Positions 1 to 6,171 of a stretch of 9,581 bases of DNA are shown in pieces. Positions within the stretch are counted from its first letter, which is position 1; each line of letters opens with the position of its first letter. The notes below the pieces were generated by a model. That model made no database searches and had not been told where the DNA came from. It worked only from the letters and a program-made list of their open reading frames with translations. Position numbers and translations under genes: made by a program. The stretch lies in the NCBI GenBank assembly GCA_030830185.1, contig JAURNN010000033.1, positions 1 to 9,581 on the forward strand, read 5' to 3'. This DNA comes from Bacillota bacterium (GTDB lineage Bacteria; Bacillota_I; Bacilli_A; Acholeplasmatales; Acholeplasmataceae).

Positions 1-197
1 ACTATATATGAAAAATCGTGTATTTCTGACACGAGCTTTGTTGTTTTCTCGTTATGTGCCCCAACAAAGTATGAACGCACACGATTTTTTAAATTTTTGG
101 CTTTTCCAACATAAATGACTTGATTGGATGCATTTTTCATTAAATAGCATCCTGGTAAATCAGGTAATAATGTCAGTTGTTTTTTGATTGAATTCAC
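1..197 (-). CDS. uvrC: Excinuclease ABC subunit C, N-terminal fragment (cut by window edge)
   Basis: UvrC is the dual-incision nuclease of UvrABC nucleotide excision repair; its N-terminal GIY-YIG domain makes the 3' cut. I translated the minus strand by hand from position 197. The 65 visible codons begin VNSIKKQLTLLPDLPGCYLM and carry the family pattern: GCY in the GIY slot (residues 16-18), YVG in the YIG slot (29-31), then KAKNLKNRVRSYF with the expected catalytic Arg at 39. After that comes a KTTKLVSEI helix. The rest lies left of position 1. GTG at 197 is the only sensible start: no in-frame ATG lies upstream, and the next internal Met (residue 20) is inside the domain. No Shine-Dalgarno precedes this GTG. 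An extended -10 (TGGTAAAAT) ends only 7 bases away, so the message may be leaderless. The gene is divergent from the lipoprotein gene. Family assignment is firm; the exact start is inferred. Confidence 0.93.
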   Translation of the reverse strand, partial: MNSIKKQLTLLPDLPGCYLMKNASNQVIYVGKAKNLKNRVRSYFVGAHNEKTTKLVSEIHDFSYI

Positions 198-203
198 AAC
201 ATT

Positions 204-212
204 ATTTTACCA
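204..212 (-). promoter_or_regulatory. Extended -10 promoter of uvrC
   Basis: On the minus strand this reads TG-G-TAAAAT, an extended -10 element with hexamer at 209-204. No convincing -35 is found 16-18 bases upstream, as is common for TGn promoters. The predicted transcript start is near 197, which is the GTG start codon itself. Confidence 0.5.
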
Positions 213-228
213 TATTAAGGTATAAACG

Positions 229-256
229 TTGAAACATCAACAATATCGACTATAAT
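229..256 (+). promoter_or_regulatory. Sigma-A type promoter of the lipoprotein gene
   Basis: TTGAAA (229-234) and a perfect TATAAT (251-256) are 16 bases apart, placing the transcript start near 263. The -35 overlaps a near-palindromic TATAAACGTTGAAA element (221-234) that resembles a degenerate cre operator. The uvrC -10 fires in the opposite direction from the same 70-base spacer. Confidence 0.65.
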
Positions 257-273
257 TAAGGTATAAAATGAAA

Positions 274-277
274 AAGG
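274..277 (+). promoter_or_regulatory. Shine-Dalgarno deciding the lipoprotein start (ATG 286)
   Basis: AAGG, part of AAAAAGG at 271-277, lies 8 bases before ATG 286. The AAGG before the alternative ATG 268 (258-261) would fall upstream of the transcript start predicted from the 229-256 promoter, so it would not be in the mRNA. Confidence 0.5.
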
Positions 278-285
278 TTATAAGA

Positions 286-1212
286 ATGAAAAAAATAGTT
301 GGATTATTAATTATCTTAATTTTTGTCATCACACTAAGTTCATGTCAGGAACCTGAAGTGAATCCTTTTGAATTAGACATTATCTTTTATAATCAAGAAC
401 GCACGCTTATGAATCTTACTGACAACGAAAAAAGAGCAATTTTTGAAGGTGTTGTATTTTATGAATCCGCAATTTCATTCGAATCTCAGTTTTTAAGCTT
501 ACAATCCAATGATTCACTTGATGATCCCTTAGATTTAAGATTTTCAAACATCATTACGCGCAATTATATAGATACATTTGATTTTCGTTCATTTGAAGAA
601 ATTGATCTGAATACCATTGGTTATGAACAACTCATTGATACGGGTGGTTTATCAGGAAGATTGAAACTCTTTTTACAGCTTTTTGATAATTTTACAGATA
701 CGTATTTCACTTCAAAAATAGAATTATCTAACCCACCTTTTCGAATTACTGCTGAAGAAAACCAAGTAATGACAACAACTGAAGCAACATTTGAATTGCC
801 TGTACTTTTAGATTTCTCAATTGAGATTACCCCTGAAACACTCATTGGCTTTATCGAACCGCAAATCACTTTACTTCAAGTCCATGAAATGGAATATGGT
901 CATTATTTAACCGTTCCAATTTCCATTGATAATATTATTCAAGATGTTTCTATTAATGCGCAAATTGAACTTATTATTGTAGAAGGTTTTATCGTTTATG
1001 CAACCATCACGTCGCAATTAGCATCTTTAATCATTCCAGTGAATGGACTGATTGAAAATACTGAAGCTTTAGATGTATCAATAACAATCGATATCTTACT
1101 TGATTTCCTGTACACAAAAGATGATATCCTTCTACCAAATGAAACAGAGTTAAGTACCTATGAACGCGTAGACGCATTTAGTTTACCTGATATTGCCTCA
1201 ATTTTTGGTTAG
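286..1212 (+). CDS. Putative lipoprotein of unknown function
   Basis: I do not recognise the family. From ATG 286 the product is 308 residues. It opens with a textbook lipoprotein signal: Lys-Lys, a hydrophobic stretch (GLLIILIFVITL) and the lipobox L-S-S-C, with Cys at residue 20 (codon 343-345). It should therefore be lipid-anchored on the outer face of the cytoplasmic membrane. The mature part has no second membrane segment, is acidic, and alternates Ile/Leu/Thr-rich strands, suggesting a beta-rich extracellular domain. No catalytic or binding motif is visible. An in-frame ATG at 268 would add six residues, but it lies about 5 bases from the predicted transcript start. ATG 286 has AAAGG 8 bases upstream, so I prefer it. 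The gene is monocistronic: own promoter, then a terminator at 1232-1255. Confidence 0.82.
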   Translation: MKKIVGLLIILIFVITLSSCQEPEVNPFELDIIFYNQERTLMNLTDNEKRAIFEGVVFYESAISFESQFLSLQSNDSLDDPLDLRFSNIITRNYIDTFDFRSFEEIDLNTIGYEQLIDTGGLSGRLKLFLQLFDNFTDTYFTSKIELSNPPFRITAEENQVMTTTEATFELPVLLDFSIEITPETLIGFIEPQITLLQVHEMEYGHYLTVPISIDNIIQDVSINAQIELIIVEGFIVYATITSQLASLIIPVNGLIENTEALDVSITIDILLDFLYTKDDILLPNETELSTYERVDAFSLPDIASIFG

Positions 1213-1231
1213 TATAAAATATATATAAAAT

Positions 1232-1255
1232 AAAAAGCGCACATGCGCTTTTTTT
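1232..1255. terminator. Bidirectional terminator between the lipoprotein gene and rpoZ
   Basis: A perfect 9-bp stem (AAAAAGCGC / GCGCTTTTT) closes a 4-base ACAT loop and is flanked by T-runs on both strands. The plus-strand run is 1249-1255. It lies 20 bases after the lipoprotein stop. On the minus strand the rpoZ stop codon (1254-1256) sits at the foot of the stem, so one hairpin probably ends both convergent transcripts. Confidence 0.85.
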
Positions 1256-1463
1256 ATTCAAATTCAATGGTAACGCGTCCTGCAATAATCTCTTCTAATG
1301 CAACACCGATACTTTTTTCAGAAATAGAATCTTCTACTTCTAAATTTGCCTCTTCTAGTAGTCTTGCAACTTTTGAAGCAGCATAAACAAGTTTATACTT
1401 TGATGGTATTTTATCCAACAAAGCATCAATGGATGGGTATCTTAATCCGTCTTTATTACTCAT
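1254..1463 (-). CDS. rpoZ: DNA-directed RNA polymerase omega subunit
   Basis: Omega is the small subunit that wraps the C-terminal tail of beta-prime and aids RNA polymerase assembly. The 69-residue product is the usual length for Firmicutes and Mollicutes. It shows the family layout: YPSIDALLDKI near the N-terminus, then KYKLVYAASKVARLL (the conserved helix), and KSIGVALEEIIAGRV near the C-terminus. Its ATG (1463-1461) overlaps the gmk TGA stop by four bases (ATGA). Its ribosome-binding site AAGGAG (1473-1468) is encoded in the last codons of gmk, so translation is probably coupled. The gmk-rpoZ pairing is a widely conserved order. Transcription should end at the hairpin overlapping its stop codon. 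Confidence 0.95.
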   Translation of the reverse strand: MSNKDGLRYPSIDALLDKIPSKYKLVYAASKVARLLEEANLEVEDSISEKSIGVALEEIIAGRVTIEFE

Positions 1464-2083
1464 AAATCTCCTTCTATGATCGACTTATATTTATAAATCG
1501 ATCTTTCTGTTTTGGCGTGCTCAGCTCGAATAATTGCTAAAATTCTATCTGCAGCATTATAAATATCATCATTGACAACAATATAATCATACTTGTGAGC
1601 GAGTTGAAATTCTTTTTCTGCTTTTGCTAATCTCGTATCAATGGTTTTATCATCTTCAGTACCACGAGAGATCAATCGATCTTTTAATGCTTTTTTGGAT
1701 GGTGGAACTAAGAAAATAAAAACGGCGTCTTTAACTTGATTACGCACTTTTAGTGCACCTTGAACTTCTATTTCTAAAACGACTTCGTGACCTAAATCAA
1801 GTTGTTGTTCGACTTTATCTCTAGGTGTCCCGTAGTAATTTCCAAAAAATTGTTCATATTCTAAAAATCCATTTTCAGAAATACGTTTTTCAAAATCTTC
1901 TTTTGAAACAAAGTAATAATCAACACCATCCACTTCACCTTCACGCATCGGACGTGTTGTCATAGAGACTGAATAGGTTAAATCATGGTCTTCCATGTCA
2001 AACAGTGCTTTTCTTACGGTACCTTTACCAACACCAGATGGACCTGACAATACAATGAGTAAGCCGCGTTCATTTAATTTCAT
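1460..2083 (-). CDS. gmk: Guanylate kinase
   Basis: Gmk phosphorylates GMP to GDP with ATP and is essential for guanine nucleotide supply and salvage. The 207-residue protein has the P-loop GPSGVGKG at residues 14-21. The GMP-binding region follows, with SMTTRPMREGEVDGVDYYFV (about 40-59) and FLEYEQFFGNYYGT (73-86). The core EIEVQGA segment is at 104-110, and the LID/Arg region around ISRGTED is at 138-144. Length and order are normal. ATG 2083 is supported by AAGGGAG (2096-2090) with a 6-base gap. A good promoter (TTTACA-17-TATAAT) lies just upstream. It is the first gene of a gmk-rpoZ operon, overlapping rpoZ by four bases, and is divergent from rqcH; the same three genes lie close together in Bacillus. 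Confidence 0.96.
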   Translation of the reverse strand: MKLNERGLLIVLSGPSGVGKGTVRKALFDMEDHDLTYSVSMTTRPMREGEVDGVDYYFVSKEDFEKRISENGFLEYEQFFGNYYGTPRDKVEQQLDLGHEVVLEIEVQGALKVRNQVKDAVFIFLVPPSKKALKDRLISRGTEDDKTIDTRLAKAEKEFQLAHKYDYIVVNDDIYNAADRILAIIRAEHAKTERSIYKYKSIIEGDL

Positions 2084-2111
2084 GCCTTGCTCCCTTGCTT
2101 ATCTAAATGTT

Positions 2112-2140
2112 ATTATATATGATAATATAGATTGTGTAAA
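2112..2140 (-). promoter_or_regulatory. Sigma-A type promoter of gmk-rpoZ
   Basis: On the minus strand TTTACA (2140-2135) and a perfect TATAAT (2117-2112) are separated by 17 bases. Start of transcription is predicted near 2105, giving a leader of about 22 bases that contains the gmk ribosome-binding site. I could not find an equally good promoter for the divergent rqcH; TGATAATAT (2120-2128) is only a weak extended -10 candidate. Confidence 0.7.
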
Positions 2141-2164
2141 GTATTTTCATGAAAGGTTTTCAAG

Positions 2165-3664
2165 ATGTCATTTGACGGTCTTATGATGCATCATCTTACA
2201 AATGAATATAATCAGGTGTTGGTACAGCATCGTGTGGATAAAATCATGTATTTAAAAGATGATGTTTTTATTTTTGAACTCTATTATCAAAAAGAAAAAA
2301 AACTCTTTTATATTGATCTTCATGCTAATGATAATAGAATGTATTATACACCTTATCAAGAGATTAAGCATGATGAGCATCCAACGCTATCGATGCTTAA
2401 AAAAACAATGATTCGAAGTCAAATTAAATCGATAAAACAACATCAAACTGACCGTGTATGTATCATCACATTTGAAAAATATGATGCATTCGATGGTATG
2501 ATGACTTATGAACTAATTGTCGAGATGATGGGAAAACACGCCAATATGATTTTAATTAAAGAACATTTAATCTTAGAGGCATATAAAAAAATGATCAGTG
2601 AAACAGGTCGAAGTGTCGCCTATCATTTACCATTTAGTTTTTTCCCTTCTCCTAAAAAACGATTAACCTCATTTGACGATTCAGATGTCAATCGTGAAGA
2701 TTTATTAATAACCTACGAAGGCGTGAGTAAAGATTTATCACTCAAAATCTATAATGCTAAGCTATCACCATATAACATTGCTTTAAAACCATCAATGAAA
2801 GGAAATAAACGATTTAGTTTTGAAGTCGAAGGTGGTAGTGTCTTTGATTCAATCAACGATATGATGCAAACCAACCATCAAATCATCTTCTCAGATGCTT
2901 TATTGACACAACAAATAAAAAAGAGAGAAACAAAACTCCCTAAATTGATTGACGATCTTAGACACCATCAATCGCATTTAAATGATTATCTAATTGCCGA
3001 AAAACTGTATACTTATGAAAATCCAAAAGCTTATGTTGATCATGTTGAAGAGATTTTATTAGACCGTGAATTAAGCGTCCATGAACATGCTCAAAAATAT
3101 TTAAATACTTACAACAAAGCAAAACGGGCAATACCACACTTAGAAAATCAAATCCATGAAACACAATCGGAAATTGATTTTTTAAATCAACTGATTTTTG
3201 ATCTACATGAAAAAAACATGGTTTATGATGATATTTTAAGTTTACTTTATGAACATCACTATATTTCTAAAAAACCAACGCTAAGAAAAGTAAAACCAAA
3301 AAAACATCTTGAAGTCATTGTTGACGGCCATATCATTTTCGTTGGAAAAAATGCCAATATCAACGCTTATTTGACCCATGAATTATCACGTCCAAATGAT
3401 TATTTTATGCATGTTAAAGATGCACCTGGTAGTCATGTGATATGTCGTGCCCCTCATGAAAGTAACGCGTTTAAAACTGCATTAAAATATGCTGCTTATT
3501 TTTCAACTCTTAAACATGCTTCAAAAATTGAAGTGATGGTTTCATTAAAAAAAGATGTAAAAAAAATTCCAGGTATGCACGGCTCGATGGTTTCTGTTAA
3601 AACCTACCATTCTTACATGGTTGAACTTGATGATGAGTTTGTTAAGTTGTGTGAATCCTTGTAA
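2165..3664 (+). CDS. rqcH: RqcH / NFACT family ribosome quality control protein
   Basis: RqcH binds the 50S subunit carrying a stalled peptidyl-tRNA, recruits tRNA-Ala and directs C-terminal alanine tailing, marking the chain for degradation; older annotations call it fibronectin-binding protein FbpA. The start MSFDGLMMHHL matches the family N-terminus, and AAAGG lies 8 bases before the ATG. NFACT-N spans about 1-170, with the conserved Asp-Arg pair at D96-R97 and VEMMGKHANMILI following. A helix-hairpin-helix-like stretch with EGVSKDLSLKI follows. A coiled-coil middle region covers about 252-356 and includes AQKYLNTYNKAKRA (about 308-321). NFACT-R (DUF814) occupies about 379-490, with VGKNANIN (393-400) and DAPGSHV (419-425). 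At 499 residues it is shorter than the roughly 570 of Bacillus RqcH but keeps every domain. No terminator follows; sodA has its own promoter. Confidence 0.93.
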   Translation: MSFDGLMMHHLTNEYNQVLVQHRVDKIMYLKDDVFIFELYYQKEKKLFYIDLHANDNRMYYTPYQEIKHDEHPTLSMLKKTMIRSQIKSIKQHQTDRVCIITFEKYDAFDGMMTYELIVEMMGKHANMILIKEHLILEAYKKMISETGRSVAYHLPFSFFPSPKKRLTSFDDSDVNREDLLITYEGVSKDLSLKIYNAKLSPYNIALKPSMKGNKRFSFEVEGGSVFDSINDMMQTNHQIIFSDALLTQQIKKRETKLPKLIDDLRHHQSHLNDYLIAEKLYTYENPKAYVDHVEEILLDRELSVHEHAQKYLNTYNKAKRAIPHLENQIHETQSEIDFLNQLIFDLHEKNMVYDDILSLLYEHHYISKKPTLRKVKPKKHLEVIVDGHIIFVGKNANINAYLTHELSRPNDYFMHVKDAPGSHVICRAPHESNAFKTALKYAAYFSTLKHASKIEVMVSLKKDVKKIPGMHGSMVSVKTYHSYMVELDDEFVKLCESL

Positions 3665-3669
3665 AAACT

Positions 3670-3698
3670 TTGAATTAAAAACGTTTATCGTTTAAAAT
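3670..3698 (+). promoter_or_regulatory. Sigma-A type promoter of sodA with a palindrome in the spacer
   Basis: TTGAAT (3670-3675) and TAAAAT (3693-3698) are 17 bases apart, predicting a transcript start near 3705. The spacer contains AAAAACGTTTATCGTTT: a perfect AAACGTTT palindrome (3679-3686) and an overlapping AAACG-N5-CGTTT inverted repeat (3679-3693). A repressor bound here would block RNA polymerase, so regulation is plausible but unproven. Confidence 0.65.
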
Positions 3699-3729
3699 AA
3701 ATATGTAGATTAAACAGGAGGCAACAATT

Positions 3730-4332
3730 ATGGCTTATACATTACCAGCTTTACCTTATTCGTTTGATGCATTAGAACCTTTTATCGATGCAAAAACGAT
3801 GGAAATTCATTATACAAAACATCATCAGGGTTATGTTAACAATTTAAATGCAGCACTTGAAAAAGAACCAGCAGTAACATCTGACTTAGAAACATTATTA
3901 AAAGATTTAGATGCACTTCCAGAATCGATTCGTGGTGCAGTAAGAAACAATGGTGGCGGACATTTTAATCATTCATTTTTCTGGCCACAACTTAAAGTCA
4001 ATCATCAAGAAGGACCTTCAGGCAATTTTTCTAACTCAATTAATGAAACTTTTGGTTCATATGAAGCATTCAAAGAGGCATTTGCTAAAGCAGCCGCGAC
4101 ACGCTTCGGTTCAGGTTGGGCATGGCTCATCAAAAATAATCAAGGTGCTTTAGAAGTGGTATCAACACCAAATCAAGACACTCCTTTAACATTAGGGACA
4201 CCATTACTTGGACTTGATGTCTGGGAACATGCATACTATTTAAACTATCAAAATCGTCGTCCAGACTATATACAAGCATTTTTCTCAATTGTGGATTGGA
4301 ACCTTATTGAAGAACGTTTAAATAAGGCTTAA
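3730..4332 (+). CDS. sodA: Superoxide dismutase, Fe/Mn family (Mn-type signature)
   Basis: It converts superoxide to hydrogen peroxide and oxygen in the cytoplasm. The 200-residue length is normal for the family. All four metal ligands are visible: H27 (EIHYTKHH), H81 (GGGHFNHSFFW), and D163 and H167 in the DVWEHAYY signature. The second-sphere glutamine that distinguishes Mn enzymes lies in the C-terminal domain at Q149 (STPNQD), with glycines at 75-77 rather than the Fe-type Gln of the N-terminal domain. I therefore infer Mn or cambialistic use. RRPDY and FFSIVDWN near the end are also family hallmarks. ATG 3730 is preceded by a strong AGGAGG (3716-3721) with an 8-base gap. The gene is monocistronic, with a promoter at 3670-3698 and a strong terminator at 4337-4372. 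No signal peptide is seen. Confidence 0.97.
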   Translation: MAYTLPALPYSFDALEPFIDAKTMEIHYTKHHQGYVNNLNAALEKEPAVTSDLETLLKDLDALPESIRGAVRNNGGGHFNHSFFWPQLKVNHQEGPSGNFSNSINETFGSYEAFKEAFAKAAATRFGSGWAWLIKNNQGALEVVSTPNQDTPLTLGTPLLGLDVWEHAYYLNYQNRRPDYIQAFFSIVDWNLIEERLNKA

Positions 4333-4336
4333 TATC

Positions 4337-4372
4337 AAAGATGTTGTGATCCCCCTCACAACATCTTTTTTT
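4337..4372 (+). terminator. Rho-independent terminator of sodA
   Basis: A perfect 12-bp stem, AAGATGTTGTGA (4338-4349) pairing with TCACAACATCTT (4356-4367), closes a TCCCCC loop and runs into seven T (4366-4372). It starts a few bases after the sodA stop. The pepF extended -10 begins two bases after the T-run, so the two elements are packed back to back. Confidence 0.92.
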
Positions 4373-4373
4373 A

Positions 4374-4382
4374 TGCTATAAT
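4374..4382 (+). promoter_or_regulatory. Extended -10 promoter of pepF
   Basis: TG-C-TATAAT is a perfect extended -10. The matching -35 position falls inside the sodA terminator and is not recognisable. Start of transcription is predicted near 4389, leaving a leader of about 13 bases that contains GGAGG. The -10 itself contains an ATG (4381), which therefore cannot be the translation start. Confidence 0.7.
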
Positions 4383-4391
4383 GTTTGACAT

Positions 4392-4396
4392 GGAGG
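4392..4396 (+). promoter_or_regulatory. Shine-Dalgarno fixing the pepF start at 4402
   Basis: GGAGG lies 5 bases before ATG 4402. The in-frame ATGs at 4381 and 4390 are respectively inside the -10 box and touching this GGAGG, so neither could use it. Confidence 0.85.
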
Positions 4397-4401
4397 AATT
4401 T

Positions 4402-6156
4402 ATGTGGAATTTAGATGATTTATATAAAGGTTTTGATGATACCTACCAACAAGATATTAAAAAATTAGAGGACATGACGACTTCTTTTAAATCTCTTATA
4501 GTAAAAAAAGAGAACATGACGCCTGTTGTTTTTTTAGAATCTTACTTACAATTTGAAGAGATGATGAGTAAGCATGTCAGAACACTTTATGCTTATGCAA
4601 GCTTACGCTATTCTAGTAATGTCAATGATCCAGAGCCGCTTCAATATATGGCAACTTTGGATCGTATTTTAAAATCAACAACTAAAGAAAACGTGTTATT
4701 TACACGTTATTTAAAAACATTAGATTTAGAGGCTTTAAGTCAACAAAGTGCACTCATTAAAAACTATCTTTATAATTTAGAACGTGAGCAAGACAGTGCT
4801 AAATACATGCTTTCAGAATCTGAAGAGCTTCTTCTTACAAAACTCAGAGAAGTTGCAAGTGATTCATGGCGTAGACTTCAAAATATGCTCACAGCAAACT
4901 TAAAAGTTCCTTATCGTGATCAGGTCATTACTTTATCTGAAGTGAGAAATCTTGCATACGAACATGATTCACTTGTCAGAAAAGATGGTTATGAAGCAGA
5001 ACTTAAGGCACTTGAAACAGTTGAAGATGCTGTCGCGTTAAGTATTACAAATATTAAACGTGAAGTGAATGTCGTGAATGAATTTAGAGGGTATACCTCT
5101 CCTCTTGAGCCAACACTAAAAAGCTCAAAGATGACTCAAAAAACACTAGATGCACTGATTACTTCTATGGAATCATACCGTCCGAGTTTTGAAGCTTATT
5201 TAGAGGCGAAAGCGAAATATCTAGGACATCAAGAGGGTTTACCATTTTATGATTTGTTTGCCCCTGTTGGAAAAGGTGCAAAAACATATACTTATGAAGA
5301 AGCGAAAGCACTCGTATTAGAAGCATTTTATGGATTTAGTGATCATTTAGGTGACTTTGCAAAACGTGCATTTGATAACGAATGGATTGATGTTGAACCA
5401 AGACCTGGCAAAATTGGTGGTGCGTTTTGTTCCAATCAGCCTCAAATTGGTCAATCTCGAATTTTAACGAATTTTACTGGTTCGTTATCTGATATTTTAA
5501 CGCTAGCACACGAATTAGGACACGGTTTCCATGGTGAAATCATTAAAGACAACGATCCATTACACTGGTCTTACCCAATGCCACTCGCAGAAACTGCTTC
5601 TATTTTTTGCGAGGCAATCGTCAATCAACATTTACTGAAAACAATTAATGATGATCATTTCAAATTATTTGTTTTAGAAAATGCTCTTCAAGGCGATACT
5701 CAAGTCATTATTGATATTTTATCTAGATTTTATTTTGAAACCGAATTATTTAAAGAAGCAACCAAACCCGTGCCAGCAGCATCCTTAAAAAAATGGATGT
5801 TAGATGCTCAAGAAAAAGCCTATGGGAAAGGTCTAAATCAATCTTTAAGACATCCTTATATGTGGTTGATGAAGCCTCATTATTATAGTGCAGGATTAAA
5901 TTTTTATAACTTTCCTTATGCATTCGGTTTACTTTTTGGTAAAGGCTTATACGGCTTATATGAGAAAAATTCTAAACCTTTTACAAAACAATACGAGACT
6001 TTACTTGCCTATACAACCAAAGCAAGTGTTGAAGATGTTGCTAAAACCATGAATATTGATGTTTCTGATACTACTTTTTGGAATCAATCGCTTGATGTTA
6101 TCAAGCGTGATATTGAAGAAGTAATTGCATTATTTAAAAAAACAAAAGACGCTTAA
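4402..6156 (+). CDS. pepF: Oligoendopeptidase F, M3 family zinc metallopeptidase
   Basis: PepF cleaves short cytoplasmic peptides, probably recycling imported or proteolytic peptides. From ATG 4402 the protein has 584 residues, typical of the family. The zinc motif HELGH is at 370-374. The third ligand is expected at E397 in AETAS, 23 residues later, as in M3 enzymes. The conserved H493-Y494-Y495 and the FYNFPYAFG block that follows form the usual substrate-side tyrosine/histidine cluster of M3 enzymes. The long helical N-terminal part matches the M3 oligopeptidase F domain. No signal peptide is seen. It has its own extended -10 promoter, and its last codons form one arm of the terminator shared with hpf. 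The longer reading from 4381 (seven more residues) starts inside the -10 box and is rejected. Confidence 0.95.
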   Translation: MWNLDDLYKGFDDTYQQDIKKLEDMTTSFKSLIVKKENMTPVVFLESYLQFEEMMSKHVRTLYAYASLRYSSNVNDPEPLQYMATLDRILKSTTKENVLFTRYLKTLDLEALSQQSALIKNYLYNLEREQDSAKYMLSESEELLLTKLREVASDSWRRLQNMLTANLKVPYRDQVITLSEVRNLAYEHDSLVRKDGYEAELKALETVEDAVALSITNIKREVNVVNEFRGYTSPLEPTLKSSKMTQKTLDALITSMESYRPSFEAYLEAKAKYLGHQEGLPFYDLFAPVGKGAKTYTYEEAKALVLEAFYGFSDHLGDFAKRAFDNEWIDVEPRPGKIGGAFCSNQPQIGQSRILTNFTGSLSDILTLAHELGHGFHGEIIKDNDPLHWSYPMPLAETASIFCEAIVNQHLLKTINDDHFKLFVLENALQGDTQVIIDILSRFYFETELFKEATKPVPAASLKKWMLDAQEKAYGKGLNQSLRHPYMWLMKPHYYSAGLNFYNFPYAFGLLFGKGLYGLYEKNSKPFTKQYETLLAYTTKASVEDVAKTMNIDVSDTTFWNQSLDVIKRDIEEVIALFKKTKDA

Positions 6157-6171
6157 ACTAAGCGTCTTTTT
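6144..6171. terminator. Bidirectional terminator built from the 3' ends of pepF and hpf
   Basis: A perfect 12-bp stem, AAAAGACGCTTA (6144-6155) with TAAGCGTCTTTT (6159-6170), closes a 3-base AAC loop. T-runs follow on the plus strand (6167-6171); on the minus strand the arm itself gives TTTT followed by GTTTTTTT. Both stop codons (TAA 6154-6156 and TAG 6160-6158) lie at the tip of the hairpin, so the stem is coding sequence for both genes. Confidence 0.9.

Noticed and set aside
621..869. Minus-strand open frame of 82 codons
   Set aside because: Lies wholly inside the lipoprotein gene on the other strand, has no ribosome-binding site or recognisable product; a shadow frame.
1995..2186. Plus-strand open frame of 63 codons across the gmk start
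   Set aside because: Antisense to gmk and covers the gmk promoter; no family resemblance and no ribosome-binding site.
2958..3164. Minus-strand open frame of 68 codons
   Set aside because: Antisense to the coiled-coil part of rqcH; no supporting signals.
3665..3729. AAACG-TTTAT-CGTTT as an rqcH terminator
   Set aside because: Only 5 bp, AT-rich, and not followed by a T-run; it fits better as a promoter-spacer palindrome.
3950..4153. Plus-strand open frame of 67 codons
   Set aside because: Out-of-frame reading of sodA; the sodA frame carries all metal ligands.
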